Under the pieces are notes generated by a model that did no database searches, was not told where the DNA came from, and saw only the letters and a list, made by a program, of their open reading frames with translations. Positions 32,495 to 41,669 of a stretch of 64,000 nt of DNA are shown here, piece by piece. Origin of the DNA: Rhodospirillaceae bacterium (GTDB lineage Bacteria > Pseudomonadota > Alphaproteobacteria > DSM-16000 > Inquilinaceae); the NCBI GenBank assembly GCA_020638575.1, contig JACKIH010000003.1, positions 3,459,001 through 3,523,000 of the forward strand, written 5' to 3'. The translations under genes and the position numbers were made by a program. Numbering within the stretch: position 1 is the first letter of the stretch; every line of letters begins with the position of its first letter.

Positions 32495-34105
32495 CTAGCA
32501 GGAGGACTTCACGAAGTCCGCACCGCGTTCGCCGATCATGAGGGTGGGGGAATTCAAATTGCCGTTGGTGATGCGCGGCATGATGGAGGAGTCGATCACC
32601 CTCAGCCCCTCCAGCCCGTGGACCCGCAATTCGCCGTCCACCACCGCGTCGGCATCGCTGCCCATGCGGCAGGTTCCGCTGGGATGGTAGGCACTTTCGG
32701 CCCGTGCGGCGACGAAGGCATCGATCTCGGCATCCGTCCTCACGTCCGGGCCGGGCTGGATCTCCGCGTCGCGGAAGCGGTCGAACGCCGCCTGGGCGAA
32801 GATCTCCCGCGTCATGCGGATGCAGCGCCGCCACTCCACCCGATCACGTTCGCGTGACAGATAATTGAAGCGGATCTCCGGCTCTTGGCGGGGGTCGTTG
32901 GTGTGGATGGCCACATGGCCGCGGCTTTCCGAACGCATCGGCCCCACATGGGCCTGGTAGCCGTGGCCCTCCACGCCGTTGGAGCCGTCGTAGTTCATGG
33001 CCACCGGCAGGAAGTGGTACTGCACGTCGGGGTAGCCGGCCGAGGCGTCGGTGCGCAGGAAGCCGCCGGTTTCGAAATGGTTGGTGCCGCCCAGCCCCTT
33101 GTGGGTGAGCAGCCATTGCAGGCCGATCTTCGCCTTGCCGACCAGGCTGAGCTTGGAATAGAGCGTCACCGGCTGCTTGCAGCTTACCTGCATGTAGACC
33201 TCCAGGTGGTCTTGCAGGTTGCGGCCGACGCCCGGCAGATCATGCAGCACGCCGACGCCGGCATGGCGCAGCACCTCGGCCGGGCCGATGCCGGAAAGCT
33301 GCAACAGCATGGGCGAGCCGATGGCGCCGGCCGATACCAGCACCTCCCGCCGGGCCGTGATGCGGCGGACGTGGTGGCCTTGCAGCACTTCGATCCCCGT
33401 GGCCCGGTTGGCCGCGAGGGTGACCCGGCGCGTCACCGTGCCGGTGACCACCGTCAGGTTGGGGCGCTTGCGCACCGGGTGCAGATAGGCGGTGGCCGAC
33501 GACACGCGGCAGCCGTGCCGGGTGGTGCGGTCGAGCCGGCACACGCCTTCCTGGGTCTCGCCGTTGTAGTCGTCGGTATAGGGGAAGCCCGCCTGCTGGC
33601 CAGCTTCAAGCCAGGCCTGGTAGAGCGGATTGCGCGCCGCCCCGGTGGTGACGTAGGTGGGGCCGTCGCCGCCGCGCCAGGCGTCTGCCCCGCGCTCGGC
33701 CGTCTCCATCTTCCTGAAATAGGGCAGGCAGGCATCGTAGCGCCAATGGTCGTAGCCGCTCACGTCGGCCCAATGGTCGAAGTCGCCGCGGTTGCCGCGC
33801 ACGAACACCATGCCGTTGATGGAGCTGGAGCCGCCCAACACCTTGCCGCGCGGGCAATGCAGGCGGCGGCCGCCCAGCGTGTCCTCCGGCTGGGCGCGGT
33901 AGTCCCAGTTATAGTAGGTGCCGTTCATCGGGTAGCTGAGGGCCGACGGCATGTGGATGCGCCAGTCGAGCGACCAGTCACGCGGGCCGGCTTCCACCAG
34001 CAGCACGGAAATCGACGGGTCCTCGCTCAGCCGGTTGGCGAGCACGCAGCCGGCCGATCCGGCACCGACGATGATGTAGTCGTAGTCGCCTTGCAGAACG
34101 GTCAC
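32495..34105 (-). CDS. betA: Choline dehydrogenase
   Basis: A 536-residue GMC-family flavoenzyme that oxidises choline to betaine aldehyde, feeding electrons to the respiratory chain. The FAD motif VGAGSAGCVLANRLSED is at the N-terminus; GKVLGGSSSINGMVFVRGN and the C-terminal YHPSGTCRMG, with the catalytic His, are intact. It starts with GTG, 8 bases after GAGG, and is the last gene of betI-betB-betA. The gap from betB is 98 bases. The following intergenic segment toward the crystallin-like gene shows nothing notable. Confidence 0.93.
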   Translation of the reverse strand: MTVLQGDYDYIIVGAGSAGCVLANRLSEDPSISVLLVEAGPRDWSLDWRIHMPSALSYPMNGTYYNWDYRAQPEDTLGGRRLHCPRGKVLGGSSSINGMVFVRGNRGDFDHWADVSGYDHWRYDACLPYFRKMETAERGADAWRGGDGPTYVTTGAARNPLYQAWLEAGQQAGFPYTDDYNGETQEGVCRLDRTTRHGCRVSSATAYLHPVRKRPNLTVVTGTVTRRVTLAANRATGIEVLQGHHVRRITARREVLVSAGAIGSPMLLQLSGIGPAEVLRHAGVGVLHDLPGVGRNLQDHLEVYMQVSCKQPVTLYSKLSLVGKAKIGLQWLLTHKGLGGTNHFETGGFLRTDASAGYPDVQYHFLPVAMNYDGSNGVEGHGYQAHVGPMRSESRGHVAIHTNDPRQEPEIRFNYLSRERDRVEWRRCIRMTREIFAQAAFDRFRDAEIQPGPDVRTDAEIDAFVAARAESAYHPSGTCRMGSDADAVVDGELRVHGLEGLRVIDSSIMPRITNGNLNSPTLMIGERGADFVKSSC

Positions 34106-34203
34106 CTCGGTACCTCATCGCCTTGGAGACAGGGGTGCGGGCGGCAGCCTTGCGGGGTGGAGGGGCGCCCCGGTGGGGGGCAACCGCGGGAGCGAGCCTC
34201 GGC

Positions 34204-35673
34204 TCAGGTGGGGTAGGGGCAGTCGACGTCGCCCAGCGACACATAGACGGACTTGCGTTCGCTGTAGGCGTCGAGCGCCGCCAGCCCGTTTTCCCGGCCG
34301 ATGCCCGAACGCTTGACGCCGCCGAACGGCATCTCGATGGGCGTCAGGTTGTAGTCGTTCACCCACACCACGCCGGCTTCCAGGGCAGCCGCCACCCGGT
34401 GGGCGCGGGCGAGGTCGCGGGTCATCAGCCCGGCGGCGAGCCCGAAGGGTGTCGCGTTGGCGCGCGCCACCACTTCGGCCTCCTCGCGGAAGGTGAGCAG
34501 CGACAGCACGGGGCCGAAGATCTCCTCCCCCACGATGGTCATGCCGTCCCTACAGCGGGCGAACACGGTGGGCTCCACGAAGTTGCCGGCGGCGAGCGCT
34601 CCGTCTGTGCGCCGCTTGCCGCCGATGGCCAGCTCCGCGCCCTCGCGCGTGCCGGTTTCGATGAAGCCCAGCACCTTGTCCATGTGGGCGGCACTGATCA
34701 GGGCGCCGACGTGGGTGGCGGGGTCCAGCGGGTCGCCCACCACCAGCTTTGCCGTGCGCTCCACCAGGCGGGCGAGGAAGCGGTCGTGGAGCGCCTCGGC
34801 CACGAACACCCGCGTGCCGTTGGTGCACACCTCGCCCTGGGTATAGAAATTGGCCATCAGCGCTGCGGCGACGGCGTTTTCCAGGTCGGCATCCTCAAAG
34901 ACGATGAGGGCCGACTTGCCGCCCAATTCCATGGTCACGTGCTTCAGGGTTTCCGCGGCACCCGCCATCACCTTGTGGCCGGTGGGCACCGAGCCGGTGA
35001 CGGAGACCTTGGCGATGTCGGGATGGGTGGCCAGGGCGGCCCCGATGCGGCCGTCGCCCTGCACCACGCTGTAAAGGCCGGCCGGCAGCCCCGCTTCCGC
35101 AAAGGCCTCGGCGAGTGCCAGCGCCGTCGCCGGTGTCATGTCCGACGGCTTGAAGATCATGGCGTTGCCCATGGCCAGCGCCGGGGCCGCCTTCCAGGCG
35201 GCGATCTGCAAGGGGTAGTTCCACGCGCCGATGCCCGCACACACGCCCAGCGGCTCGCGGCGGGTGTAGGCGAAGGCGCTGCTGCCCAGCGGGATGTGCT
35301 CGCCCTGCACCGCGGCGGCCAGCCCGCCGAAGAACTCCAGGCAATCGGCGGCGGAGGATACGTCCACGGCCAGCGCTTCGGAAATCGGCTTGCCGGTGTC
35401 CAGCACCTCCAGCCGGGCGAGTGCTGCGGTGTCGCGGCGCAGAATGTCCGCGGTGCGCTTGAGGATGCGCCCGCGCGCGGCGCCCGTCAGCGCCGCCCAG
35501 GCCGGCTGCGCGGCCTGCGCTGCGGCCACGGCTGCGTCCACATCGGCGGTCGTGGCGTGGTGGATGGTGCCCAGCACCGCACCGGTGGCCGGGTTCACGT
35601 TGTCGCTGCGGTCGCCGGCGCCCGGTACGGCGGTGCGCGCACCGGCAATGTGGCTGGGATAGTCCGTCGTCAT
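34204..35673 (-). CDS. betB: Betaine aldehyde dehydrogenase
   Basis: A 489-residue NAD(P)-dependent aldehyde dehydrogenase that converts betaine aldehyde to glycine betaine, an osmoprotectant. The cofactor-binding SVTGSVPTGHKVM, the general-base glutamate in MELGGKSALIVFEDADLE and the nucleophile in QGEVCTNGTRVF are all present. Its ATG overlaps the betI stop codon by 4 bases, so the two are translationally coupled. Length and motif spacing match BetB. Confidence 0.94.
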   Translation of the reverse strand: MTTDYPSHIAGARTAVPGAGDRSDNVNPATGAVLGTIHHATTADVDAAVAAAQAAQPAWAALTGAARGRILKRTADILRRDTAALARLEVLDTGKPISEALAVDVSSAADCLEFFGGLAAAVQGEHIPLGSSAFAYTRREPLGVCAGIGAWNYPLQIAAWKAAPALAMGNAMIFKPSDMTPATALALAEAFAEAGLPAGLYSVVQGDGRIGAALATHPDIAKVSVTGSVPTGHKVMAGAAETLKHVTMELGGKSALIVFEDADLENAVAAALMANFYTQGEVCTNGTRVFVAEALHDRFLARLVERTAKLVVGDPLDPATHVGALISAAHMDKVLGFIETGTREGAELAIGGKRRTDGALAAGNFVEPTVFARCRDGMTIVGEEIFGPVLSLLTFREEAEVVARANATPFGLAAGLMTRDLARAHRVAAALEAGVVWVNDYNLTPIEMPFGGVKRSGIGRENGLAALDAYSERKSVYVSLGDVDCPYPT

Positions 35674-36305
35674 GGATGCAGCGCCTTCTGCAACGGCGGG
35701 GAAGTGTGGACAGCCGGGCCGGGCCGGGCCGCTGGCACGGCATCGGCGATGGTCTGGCGGACCGACGCCAGCGCCCGCTCGGCCGTCACGTCGGCGTCGC
35801 CCTGGGCGGCGCGCAGCCAGAACCCGTCGATCTGCGCCATCAGCGTCAACGAAATCGCATCGACCCTGTCGGCCGCCACCAGCGCGCGCAGGCCCACCCG
35901 CAAGTTGGTGAGGGTCCGCCGTGTGTAGAGGCGGCGCAGCCGGCGCAGCAGCGGGAAGAACGGTGCTTGCGCCCAGAAGGCGAGCCAGGCCGCCAGGATT
36001 TCCGGGCGGAACTGCTTGGGATCGAAATTGGCGACCAGGATGGCGTCGATCCTCTCCGCCGGGCCGCTGGCCGCGTGCAGGCGCGCCAGGTGGTCGTCGC
36101 GCAACTCGTCGAGCAGCGAGCGCATGGTGGCGGCCAGCAGCTCGTCCTTGCCGCCGAAATAGTGGTGGATGATGCCGGGGCTCAGCCCCGCCGCGTGGCC
36201 GATGGTCTGGATGGTGGTGTTGTGGAAGCCGTATGCGTGGATCGACTTGATCGTGGCATCGACCAGTTGCCGGCGGCGGATTGCCGCCATGCCCAGCTTC
36301 GGCAT
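35670..36305 (-). CDS. betI: TetR-type repressor BetI
   Basis: A 211-residue TetR-family repressor that senses choline and blocks the bet genes in its absence. The N-terminus MPKLGMAAIRRRQLVDATI and the helix-turn-helix TIQTIGHAAGLSPGIIHHYF match BetI closely. ATG 36305 is chosen because GAAGG lies about 8 bases before it and the BetI homology begins there; the frame is open to 36434. It is the first gene of the betIBA operon, and its likely operator lies 114 bases upstream. Confidence 0.93.
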   Translation of the reverse strand: MPKLGMAAIRRRQLVDATIKSIHAYGFHNTTIQTIGHAAGLSPGIIHHYFGGKDELLAATMRSLLDELRDDHLARLHAASGPAERIDAILVANFDPKQFRPEILAAWLAFWAQAPFFPLLRRLRRLYTRRTLTNLRVGLRALVAADRVDAISLTLMAQIDGFWLRAAQGDADVTAERALASVRQTIADAVPAARPGPAVHTSPPLQKALHP

Positions 36306-36418
36306 GGGACGACCTTCAGCGTTTTCAGCGGCAGCGGGGGGCGGACCGCCACGCTGCGGCGGGCGCGTCCCATGGCCCCGGACGGTGGCGGTTCGCACCC
36401 GTGGCGTCAATGGAATTA

Positions 36419-36438
36419 TTGATTGATCGATCAATCAA
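36419..36438. promoter_or_regulatory. Probable BetI operator between betI and choX
   Basis: TTGATTGATCGATCAATCAA is a perfect 20-bp palindrome in the AT-rich middle of the 327-base gap between divergent betI and choX. BetI operators of other bacteria are similar AT-rich palindromes in bet promoters. From this position the repressor could control both units. No other gene-like content is seen in the gap. Confidence 0.75.
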
Positions 36439-36632
36439 AAACCGCCACCCTTTGACTTCTCATGAAGCCGGGGCGATCCGGCCCTCATTCGCGTCCCTCT
36501 CGCCGAGCCCCTGTGCGGCGGTCGGCCCGCATGCGACCATCTCCAGCAAGCGGATTGCCGCCGCCCGAACCAACGATGCGCCGAACGGCCGCCCAAAGCC
36601 GGCCAAGCGCGAACCGAAAGGGAGACAAGACC

Positions 36633-37601
36633 GTGACAACGTTTGACCGTCTGACCGCGCGAACCGCCCTGGCCACGGTGCTGGCCGCCGGCTGTGTTGC
36701 CCTGGTGCCGGGTGCTGCGTCGGCCGAGGACCCCGCCTCCTGCCAGGACATCAATTTCTCCGATGTCGGCTGGACCGACATCACCGCCACCACGGCCGTG
36801 ACCTCCGTGGTGCTGGAGGCGCTGGGGTACCAGCCGAATGCGGAAATCCTGTCGGTCCCCGTCACCTACGCCAGCCTGCGCAACGGCGACATCGACGTGT
36901 TCCTCGGCAACTGGATGCCGACCATGGAAGCCGACATCGCGCCCTACCGTGAGGACGGATCGGTGGAGAGCGTCCGCGCCAACCTGGAAGGGGCCAAGTA
37001 CACGCTGGCGGTGCCGCAATACACCTACGATGCCGGCCTGCAGAGCTTCGAGGACATCGCTGCCTTCGCCGATGAGCTGGACGGCGAGATCTACGGCATC
37101 GAGCCGGGCAACGACGGCAACCGGCTGATCCAGGACATGATCGACAACGACACCTTCGGGCTGGGCGGGTTCGAGCTGGTGGAAAGCTCCGAACAGGGCA
37201 TGCTCTCCCAGGTCGCGCGTGCCGTGCAGAACGAAGAGGCGATCGTCTTCCTGGGCTGGGAACCCCACCCGATGAACGCCAACTTCGACATGGCCTACCT
37301 GTCGGGCGGCGACGACATCTTCGGCCCCGATTTCGGCGGCGCCACCGTCTACACCAATGTCCGCGCCGGCTACCTGGAGGAGTGCCCGAATGTCGGCCAG
37401 CTCCTGCAGAACCTGGTGTTCTCCCTGGAGCTGGAAAACCAGGTGATGGCGATGATCCTGGATGACGGCGAGGACCCGGAAGACGCCGCGACGGCGTGGC
37501 TGACCGAAAATCCCGGCGTGCTGGACGGCTGGCTTGAGGGTGTCACCACCTTCGCAGGCGAACCTGGCCTGCCGGCGGTCCAGGCGGCCCTCGGCCTCTA
37601 G
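36633..37601 (+). CDS. choX: Choline ABC transporter substrate-binding protein
   Basis: A 322-residue periplasmic binding protein. The signal peptide runs through LVPGAASA. The mature part matches ChoX/ProX-type quaternary-amine binders, with aromatic residues in FLGNWMP, VPQYTYDAG and FLGWEPHPMN likely forming the cage for the trimethylammonium group. GTG 36633 is chosen as the start, 9 bases after AGGGAG and at the beginning of the signal peptide; the frame is open to 36462. choW follows after 146 bases containing a stable hairpin. Confidence 0.92.
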   Translation: MTTFDRLTARTALATVLAAGCVALVPGAASAEDPASCQDINFSDVGWTDITATTAVTSVVLEALGYQPNAEILSVPVTYASLRNGDIDVFLGNWMPTMEADIAPYREDGSVESVRANLEGAKYTLAVPQYTYDAGLQSFEDIAAFADELDGEIYGIEPGNDGNRLIQDMIDNDTFGLGGFELVESSEQGMLSQVARAVQNEEAIVFLGWEPHPMNANFDMAYLSGGDDIFGPDFGGATVYTNVRAGYLEECPNVGQLLQNLVFSLELENQVMAMILDDGEDPEDAATAWLTENPGVLDGWLEGVTTFAGEPGLPAVQAALGL

Positions 37602-37626
37602 CTCACCGGCTCACCACCCCTAAGGC

Positions 37627-37672
37627 GGGGGTGCCGCGACGATCCCCCTACGGACCGCTCGCCGGCACCCCC
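37627..37672 (+). promoter_or_regulatory. Intercistronic hairpin between choX and choW
   Basis: GGGGGTGCCG (37627-37636) pairs perfectly with CGGCACCCCC (37663-37672) around a 26-base loop. No T run follows. Such structures after a binding-protein gene often protect the upstream mRNA or partly stop transcription, giving more binding protein than permease. Confidence 0.6.
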
Positions 37673-37747
37673 GGCCCGCCACCCGCCTGAAAGGGCAGAC
37701 GCGCCGAACCGAACACTCCCCGTCCGAACCAGCATGAAGGGCGCACC

Positions 37748-38599
37748 ATGGACGACTGGATCACCGACAACCCGATCCCGTTGGGCCGCTGGATTGCCGG
37801 CTTCATGGAGTGGTTCAACGGCTTTGCCGCCGGCTTCCTCAACGCCGTCTCCGACGTGCTGGAAGACGGCATCGACGCGATGATCGACGGGTTGCTGTGG
37901 GTGCACCCGTTCGTGCTGATCGGGCTGTTTGCGCTGGTGGCGCTGGTGGTCCACCGCGACTGGAAGCTGCCGCTGGCCATCATCCTGGCGCTGCTGCTGG
38001 TGGTGAACCTGGACTACTGGGAAGAAACCATCCAGACGCTGTCGCTGGTGCTGATCGCCACGTCGCTGTGCATGGCGGTGGGCATTCCAGTGGGCATCGT
38101 CGCCGCCCACAAGCCGGTGGTCTACACGGTGCTCAGGCCGATCCTCGACCTGATGCAGACCATCCCCACCTTCGTCTACCTGATCCCGACACTGATCCTG
38201 TTCGGGCTGGGTGTGGTGCCGGGCATCATCTCCACCGTCATCTTCGCCATCCCCGCCCCCATCCGGCTCACCTATCTCGGCATCTCCTCGGTGCCTAAAC
38301 CGCTGATCGAGGCGGGCCAGGCCTTCGGGGCGGACCGCCACCAGCTCCTGTGGAAAGTGGAGCTGCCGCACGCCCTGCCGACCATCATGGCCGGGCTCAC
38401 CCAGTGCATCATGCTGTCGCTCTCCATGGTGGTGATCGCCGCCTTGGTGGGGGCCGACGGGCTGGGCAAGCCGGTGGTGCGGGCGCTCAACACCGTCAAC
38501 ATCGCCCAGGGCTTCGAGGCGGGGCTCGCCATCGTCATCCTCGCCATCCTGCTCGACCGCTTCTTCAAGCAGCCGACCCGGCCGGGGGGCGACAAATGA
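37748..38599 (+). CDS. choW: Choline ABC transporter permease
   Basis: A 283-residue inner-membrane permease of the ProW/OpuAB type. Six or so hydrophobic segments surround the motif EAGQAFGADRHQLLWKVELP, the EAA loop that contacts the ATPase. The sequence MQTIPTFVYLIPTLILFGLG is typical of the quaternary-amine group. AAGG lies 8 bases before the ATG. Its stop overlaps the choV start (ATGA). Confidence 0.93.
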   Translation: MDDWITDNPIPLGRWIAGFMEWFNGFAAGFLNAVSDVLEDGIDAMIDGLLWVHPFVLIGLFALVALVVHRDWKLPLAIILALLLVVNLDYWEETIQTLSLVLIATSLCMAVGIPVGIVAAHKPVVYTVLRPILDLMQTIPTFVYLIPTLILFGLGVVPGIISTVIFAIPAPIRLTYLGISSVPKPLIEAGQAFGADRHQLLWKVELPHALPTIMAGLTQCIMLSLSMVVIAALVGADGLGKPVVRALNTVNIAQGFEAGLAIVILAILLDRFFKQPTRPGGDK

Positions 38600-39813
38600 G
38601 CCCGGTGATCACGTTCCGCAACCTGGACGTGGTGTTCGGCCCCGATCCCAGATCGGTGATCCCGCTGCTCGACCAGGGGCTGGACCGCGCCACCATCCTG
38701 GAACGGGCGGGCCATGTGGTGGGTGTGCGCAACGCCAACATGACCGTCGCCCGTGGGGAAATCGCCGTGCTGATGGGCCTGTCGGGCTCCGGCAAGTCGT
38801 CCTTGCTGCGCTGCGTGAACGGGCTCAACGCCATCACCCGCGGCAAGCTGATCGTCGATGTGGGCGACGGCGCGCCGATCGACGTGGCCGATGCCACCCG
38901 CGCGGAGATGCGCCGCCTGCGCACCCGCCAGGTGGCCATGGTGTTCCAGCAGTTCGCGCTCCTGCCCTGGCGCACGGTGGCCGAAAACGTCGGCTTCGGG
39001 CTGGAGATGCGGGGCGTGCCCCAGCGGGAGGCGGACGCCATCATCCGCGACAAGCTGGCCATGGTCGGCCTGGCGGACTGGGCCGGCAAGTTCGCCCACG
39101 AGCTGTCGGGCGGCATGCAGCAGCGCGTCGGCCTGGCCCGCGCCTTTGCCACCGATGCGCCGGTGCTGCTGATGGACGAGCCGTTCTCCGCCCTCGATCC
39201 GCTGATCCGCGACCGCCTGCAGGACGAGTTGCTCGACCTGCAGCGCACCCTGCAGAAGACCATCCTGTTCGTCAGCCACGACCTGGACGAGGCGATGAAG
39301 CTGGGCAACCGCATCGCCATCATGGAAAGCGGCGTGATCGTGCAGCAGGGCACGCCGGAAGACATCGTGCTCAACCCGACCGACGACTACGTGGCCGATT
39401 TCGTCGCCCACATGAACCCGCTCAACGTGTTGCGCGGCGGCAGCCTGATGTGCCCGGTGGAACGCCTGCCCCATTGCGCCAACGGCTACCGGTCGCTGGA
39501 CGAGGCGGGGATCGCCCAGGCGGCCTTCGACGCGGGCGGTGCGTGCACCGGCGCCAGCCTCGCCGGGCAGCCGGTGCCGGTGGGCGGGGCCAAGCCGATC
39601 AGCCTGGCGAAGGAAGGCGACGGCCCTCGGCACTTCCATGGCGAACCGGGCACGCTGGCGGTGGTGGGCACGGACATCACCATGCGCGCAGTGATCGCGC
39701 TGCGCCGGCAGACCGGGCTGCCGGTGCTGCTGGAAGAGGACGGCAAGGTGGTCGGGTGCATCCGCGACCAGGACATCTTCGCAGCATTGTCGGGTGCCCG
39801 CGACCGGGCCTAG
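38596..39813 (+). CDS. choV: Choline ABC transporter ATP-binding protein
   Basis: A 405-residue ATPase of the ProV/ChoV type. It has Walker A GLSGSGKSS, a Q-loop in MVFQQFALLP, the signature LSGGMQQRVGLARA, Walker B VLLMDEPFSALD and the switch histidine in FVSHD. A C-terminal CBS-like region (about residues 290-400) probably senses ionic strength or nucleotides, as in OpuA. The stop region overlaps the convergent patatin gene by 4 bases. Confidence 0.93.
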   Translation: MSPVITFRNLDVVFGPDPRSVIPLLDQGLDRATILERAGHVVGVRNANMTVARGEIAVLMGLSGSGKSSLLRCVNGLNAITRGKLIVDVGDGAPIDVADATRAEMRRLRTRQVAMVFQQFALLPWRTVAENVGFGLEMRGVPQREADAIIRDKLAMVGLADWAGKFAHELSGGMQQRVGLARAFATDAPVLLMDEPFSALDPLIRDRLQDELLDLQRTLQKTILFVSHDLDEAMKLGNRIAIMESGVIVQQGTPEDIVLNPTDDYVADFVAHMNPLNVLRGGSLMCPVERLPHCANGYRSLDEAGIAQAAFDAGGACTGASLAGQPVPVGGAKPISLAKEGDGPRHFHGEPGTLAVVGTDITMRAVIALRRQTGLPVLLEEDGKVVGCIRDQDIFAALSGARDRA

Positions 39814-41156
39814 GGCCAGGCCGCCGCAAGCCCGTGGCGGGCGAGGATGTCCGCAGCCTCATCGAGCCGCCGGCGCACCAGGTCGCGGGCCGCCGCGATC
39901 ATCAGGTCGGCGTCGCAGTCGCCGATTTCGAGCGCCGTCGGCACGGCGCCCAGATGCACCAGAATCGACAGGTCGGCCTCGCGTTCGGAGGTACAGGACG
40001 CCGGCCAGTCGGCGAGCTCCGCCGCGTCGAAGCGGAACACGATGGTGTCGAACGGGATGCCGATGGTTTCGCGCTGCTGCTGCCAGAACAGCTCGGCGAA
40101 GGCATTGCCGCGCGCCTGGGCGACCGTGACCACGGCACCGGGGTTGCTGGTGAAGATGGACAGATCGGCGGTGCCGCGCGACCCGTCCGGGTCCATCGGT
40201 GCGCCGGCATCGGCCACCAGCACCAGGGCGCGCTGCAGGCCGCCTTCGCCATGCACCCGCCGCATCACCAGCTCGTAGAGCGTGTCCGCCCCGGTGTTGT
40301 CGAGGAGTCCGCCGTCGCCCAGGTGCCAGTACTGTGGCGTGGCATCGGTGCACGAGCGCGGCGCTTCCACCGTGATCGGGCCGAACACCGGCGGAAAGGC
40401 GGCCGACGCCACCACTGCCAGCGACACCGGAATGTCCGGCGGCGTCGGCCGCGGGCAGTCGGGCAGGGAGAACGAACTGGCCAGCAGGGCGTCGCGGGCG
40501 AGCGGCGCCAGGTCCGGCGGACCCTCGTCCAACACCAGGTTGGCGAACACGAAGCGCCTGGCGTCGTCGTAGCTCGCCGCGTTCAACAGCAGCACGGGGC
40601 TCGCCGGCAAGTCGGCGAAGGTAACGCCGTGGAGGAAGCTGTCGTCCAACGCTTCCTGCAACGAGGTGGCGCGGCGCGTGGGACTGGTGATGCGGTCGGG
40701 ATGGGCGAGCTGGTTGAGCAGCATGTCGCCCCAGAAGTCCTCCCGCATGGTGTCGAGGAAGGTCGCGAAATAGCGGCGCCGACAGGCCGCGTCTCCGCCG
40801 GGGCAGGCCGCGGCCAGCGGGTGGGTGACGAAGTAGGACGCCGCGAAGCCGCCGCCGGACACGCTGGAGATATGGGTGATCCGGTCCGTCAGTCCGGCGT
40901 CGGCCAACTGTTCCAGCACCGCGGCGGCGAACAGGGCGGCGCGGCTGCCGCCGCCGGAAAGGGCCAGGCCCACCAAGGCATCGCCGCCGGCTTGGGACGG
41001 GACGCCGGAGAGGGCGGGGTGTGCACCCGGCTGCCACTGGTAGTGGATGCGGTCGGGCAGGACGAAACCGCACCCGGAGGTGGAGACGATGACCATCGCA
41101 ATGGTGATCAGGCGCACAAGCGCACCCCACCGGCGTCGGGAATAGACGCTTCGCAC
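39810..41156 (-). CDS. Patatin-like phospholipase lipoprotein
   Basis: A protein of about 448 residues with a lipoprotein signal ending in STSGC, so it is predicted to be membrane-anchored outside the cytoplasm. The patatin domain has the oxyanion glycine run LALSGGGSRA, the nucleophile serine in SSVSGGGFAAS and the catalytic aspartate in LGDGGLLDN. Members hydrolyse phospholipid or lipid esters. GTG 41156 is given as the start; TTG 41165, three codons earlier, overlaps the stop of the island gene. The island edge is at this start, so the original upstream region may have been displaced. Confidence 0.85.
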   Translation of the reverse strand: MRSVYSRRRWGALVRLITIAMVIVSTSGCGFVLPDRIHYQWQPGAHPALSGVPSQAGGDALVGLALSGGGSRAALFAAAVLEQLADAGLTDRITHISSVSGGGFAASYFVTHPLAAACPGGDAACRRRYFATFLDTMREDFWGDMLLNQLAHPDRITSPTRRATSLQEALDDSFLHGVTFADLPASPVLLLNAASYDDARRFVFANLVLDEGPPDLAPLARDALLASSFSLPDCPRPTPPDIPVSLAVVASAAFPPVFGPITVEAPRSCTDATPQYWHLGDGGLLDNTGADTLYELVMRRVHGEGGLQRALVLVADAGAPMDPDGSRGTADLSIFTSNPGAVVTVAQARGNAFAELFWQQQRETIGIPFDTIVFRFDAAELADWPASCTSEREADLSILVHLGAVPTALEIGDCDADLMIAAARDLVRRRLDEAADILARHGLAAAWP

Positions 41157-41161
41157 CCAGT

Positions 41162-41665
41162 TCAAGCGAGCTGAATTTCCCTTAGGATACTCTCAGCACG
41201 TTCAATATTCGGATCTGTGGCTTTTAGAGTTTTTCGGATCTTTAGCTCTTTTCTCCAATCTGCTACCTTCTCTTTTGTCTTTAGCCAGTGAATAGTGGCT
41301 GCAAGTTCTAAGATGACAGACGGCTTGTTCTTAAGTCTGGAAATTAGTTTTTGTGCTTCAGCCAGTGGCATTGCGCCAACGTTCTCGATATGAGGTAATT
41401 GCCCTTTCCATTCAAAGACGCTGTAGGTTGAGCCGTATCCAGTTTCCCGGAATCCCTCATCTACTTCTTCAAGAACGACACTGCGATCAAGTTCTTCGGC
41501 CAACTCCCGTGAGTATGGTCCATAATGATAGTAAGTGAACCATAGATCGTCTCCACGGCTCTTTTCCTGGATCAGATATGCGATCTTTTGCAGGCGAATC
41601 CGACCGACGATTGTTCCTTCCGCCGCTCTGAACATTCCTGCGAGCAAGGTCCGTGCGTCCGCCAT
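41162..41665 (-). CDS. YwgA-like protein (Panacea-related superfamily)
   Basis: A 167-residue protein. The N-terminal half resembles YwgA of Bacillus subtilis and the Panacea-related fold: RIRLQKIAYLIQEKSRG followed by FTYYHYGPYSRELAEELDRS. In relatives this fold occurs in antitoxins and in genes next to HD-domain phosphohydrolases. It is strongly AT-richer than its neighbours and uses AAA, AGA and ATT codons freely, a sign of foreign origin. ATG 41665 lies four bases past the stop of the HD gene; an upstream in-frame reading from 41722 overlaps that gene and is less likely. The function is unknown. Confidence 0.7.
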   Translation of the reverse strand: MADARTLLAGMFRAAEGTIVGRIRLQKIAYLIQEKSRGDDLWFTYYHYGPYSRELAEELDRSVVLEEVDEGFRETGYGSTYSVFEWKGQLPHIENVGAMPLAEAQKLISRLKNKPSVILELAATIHWLKTKEKVADWRKELKIRKTLKATDPNIERAESILREIQLA

Positions 41666-41669
41666 CGTC

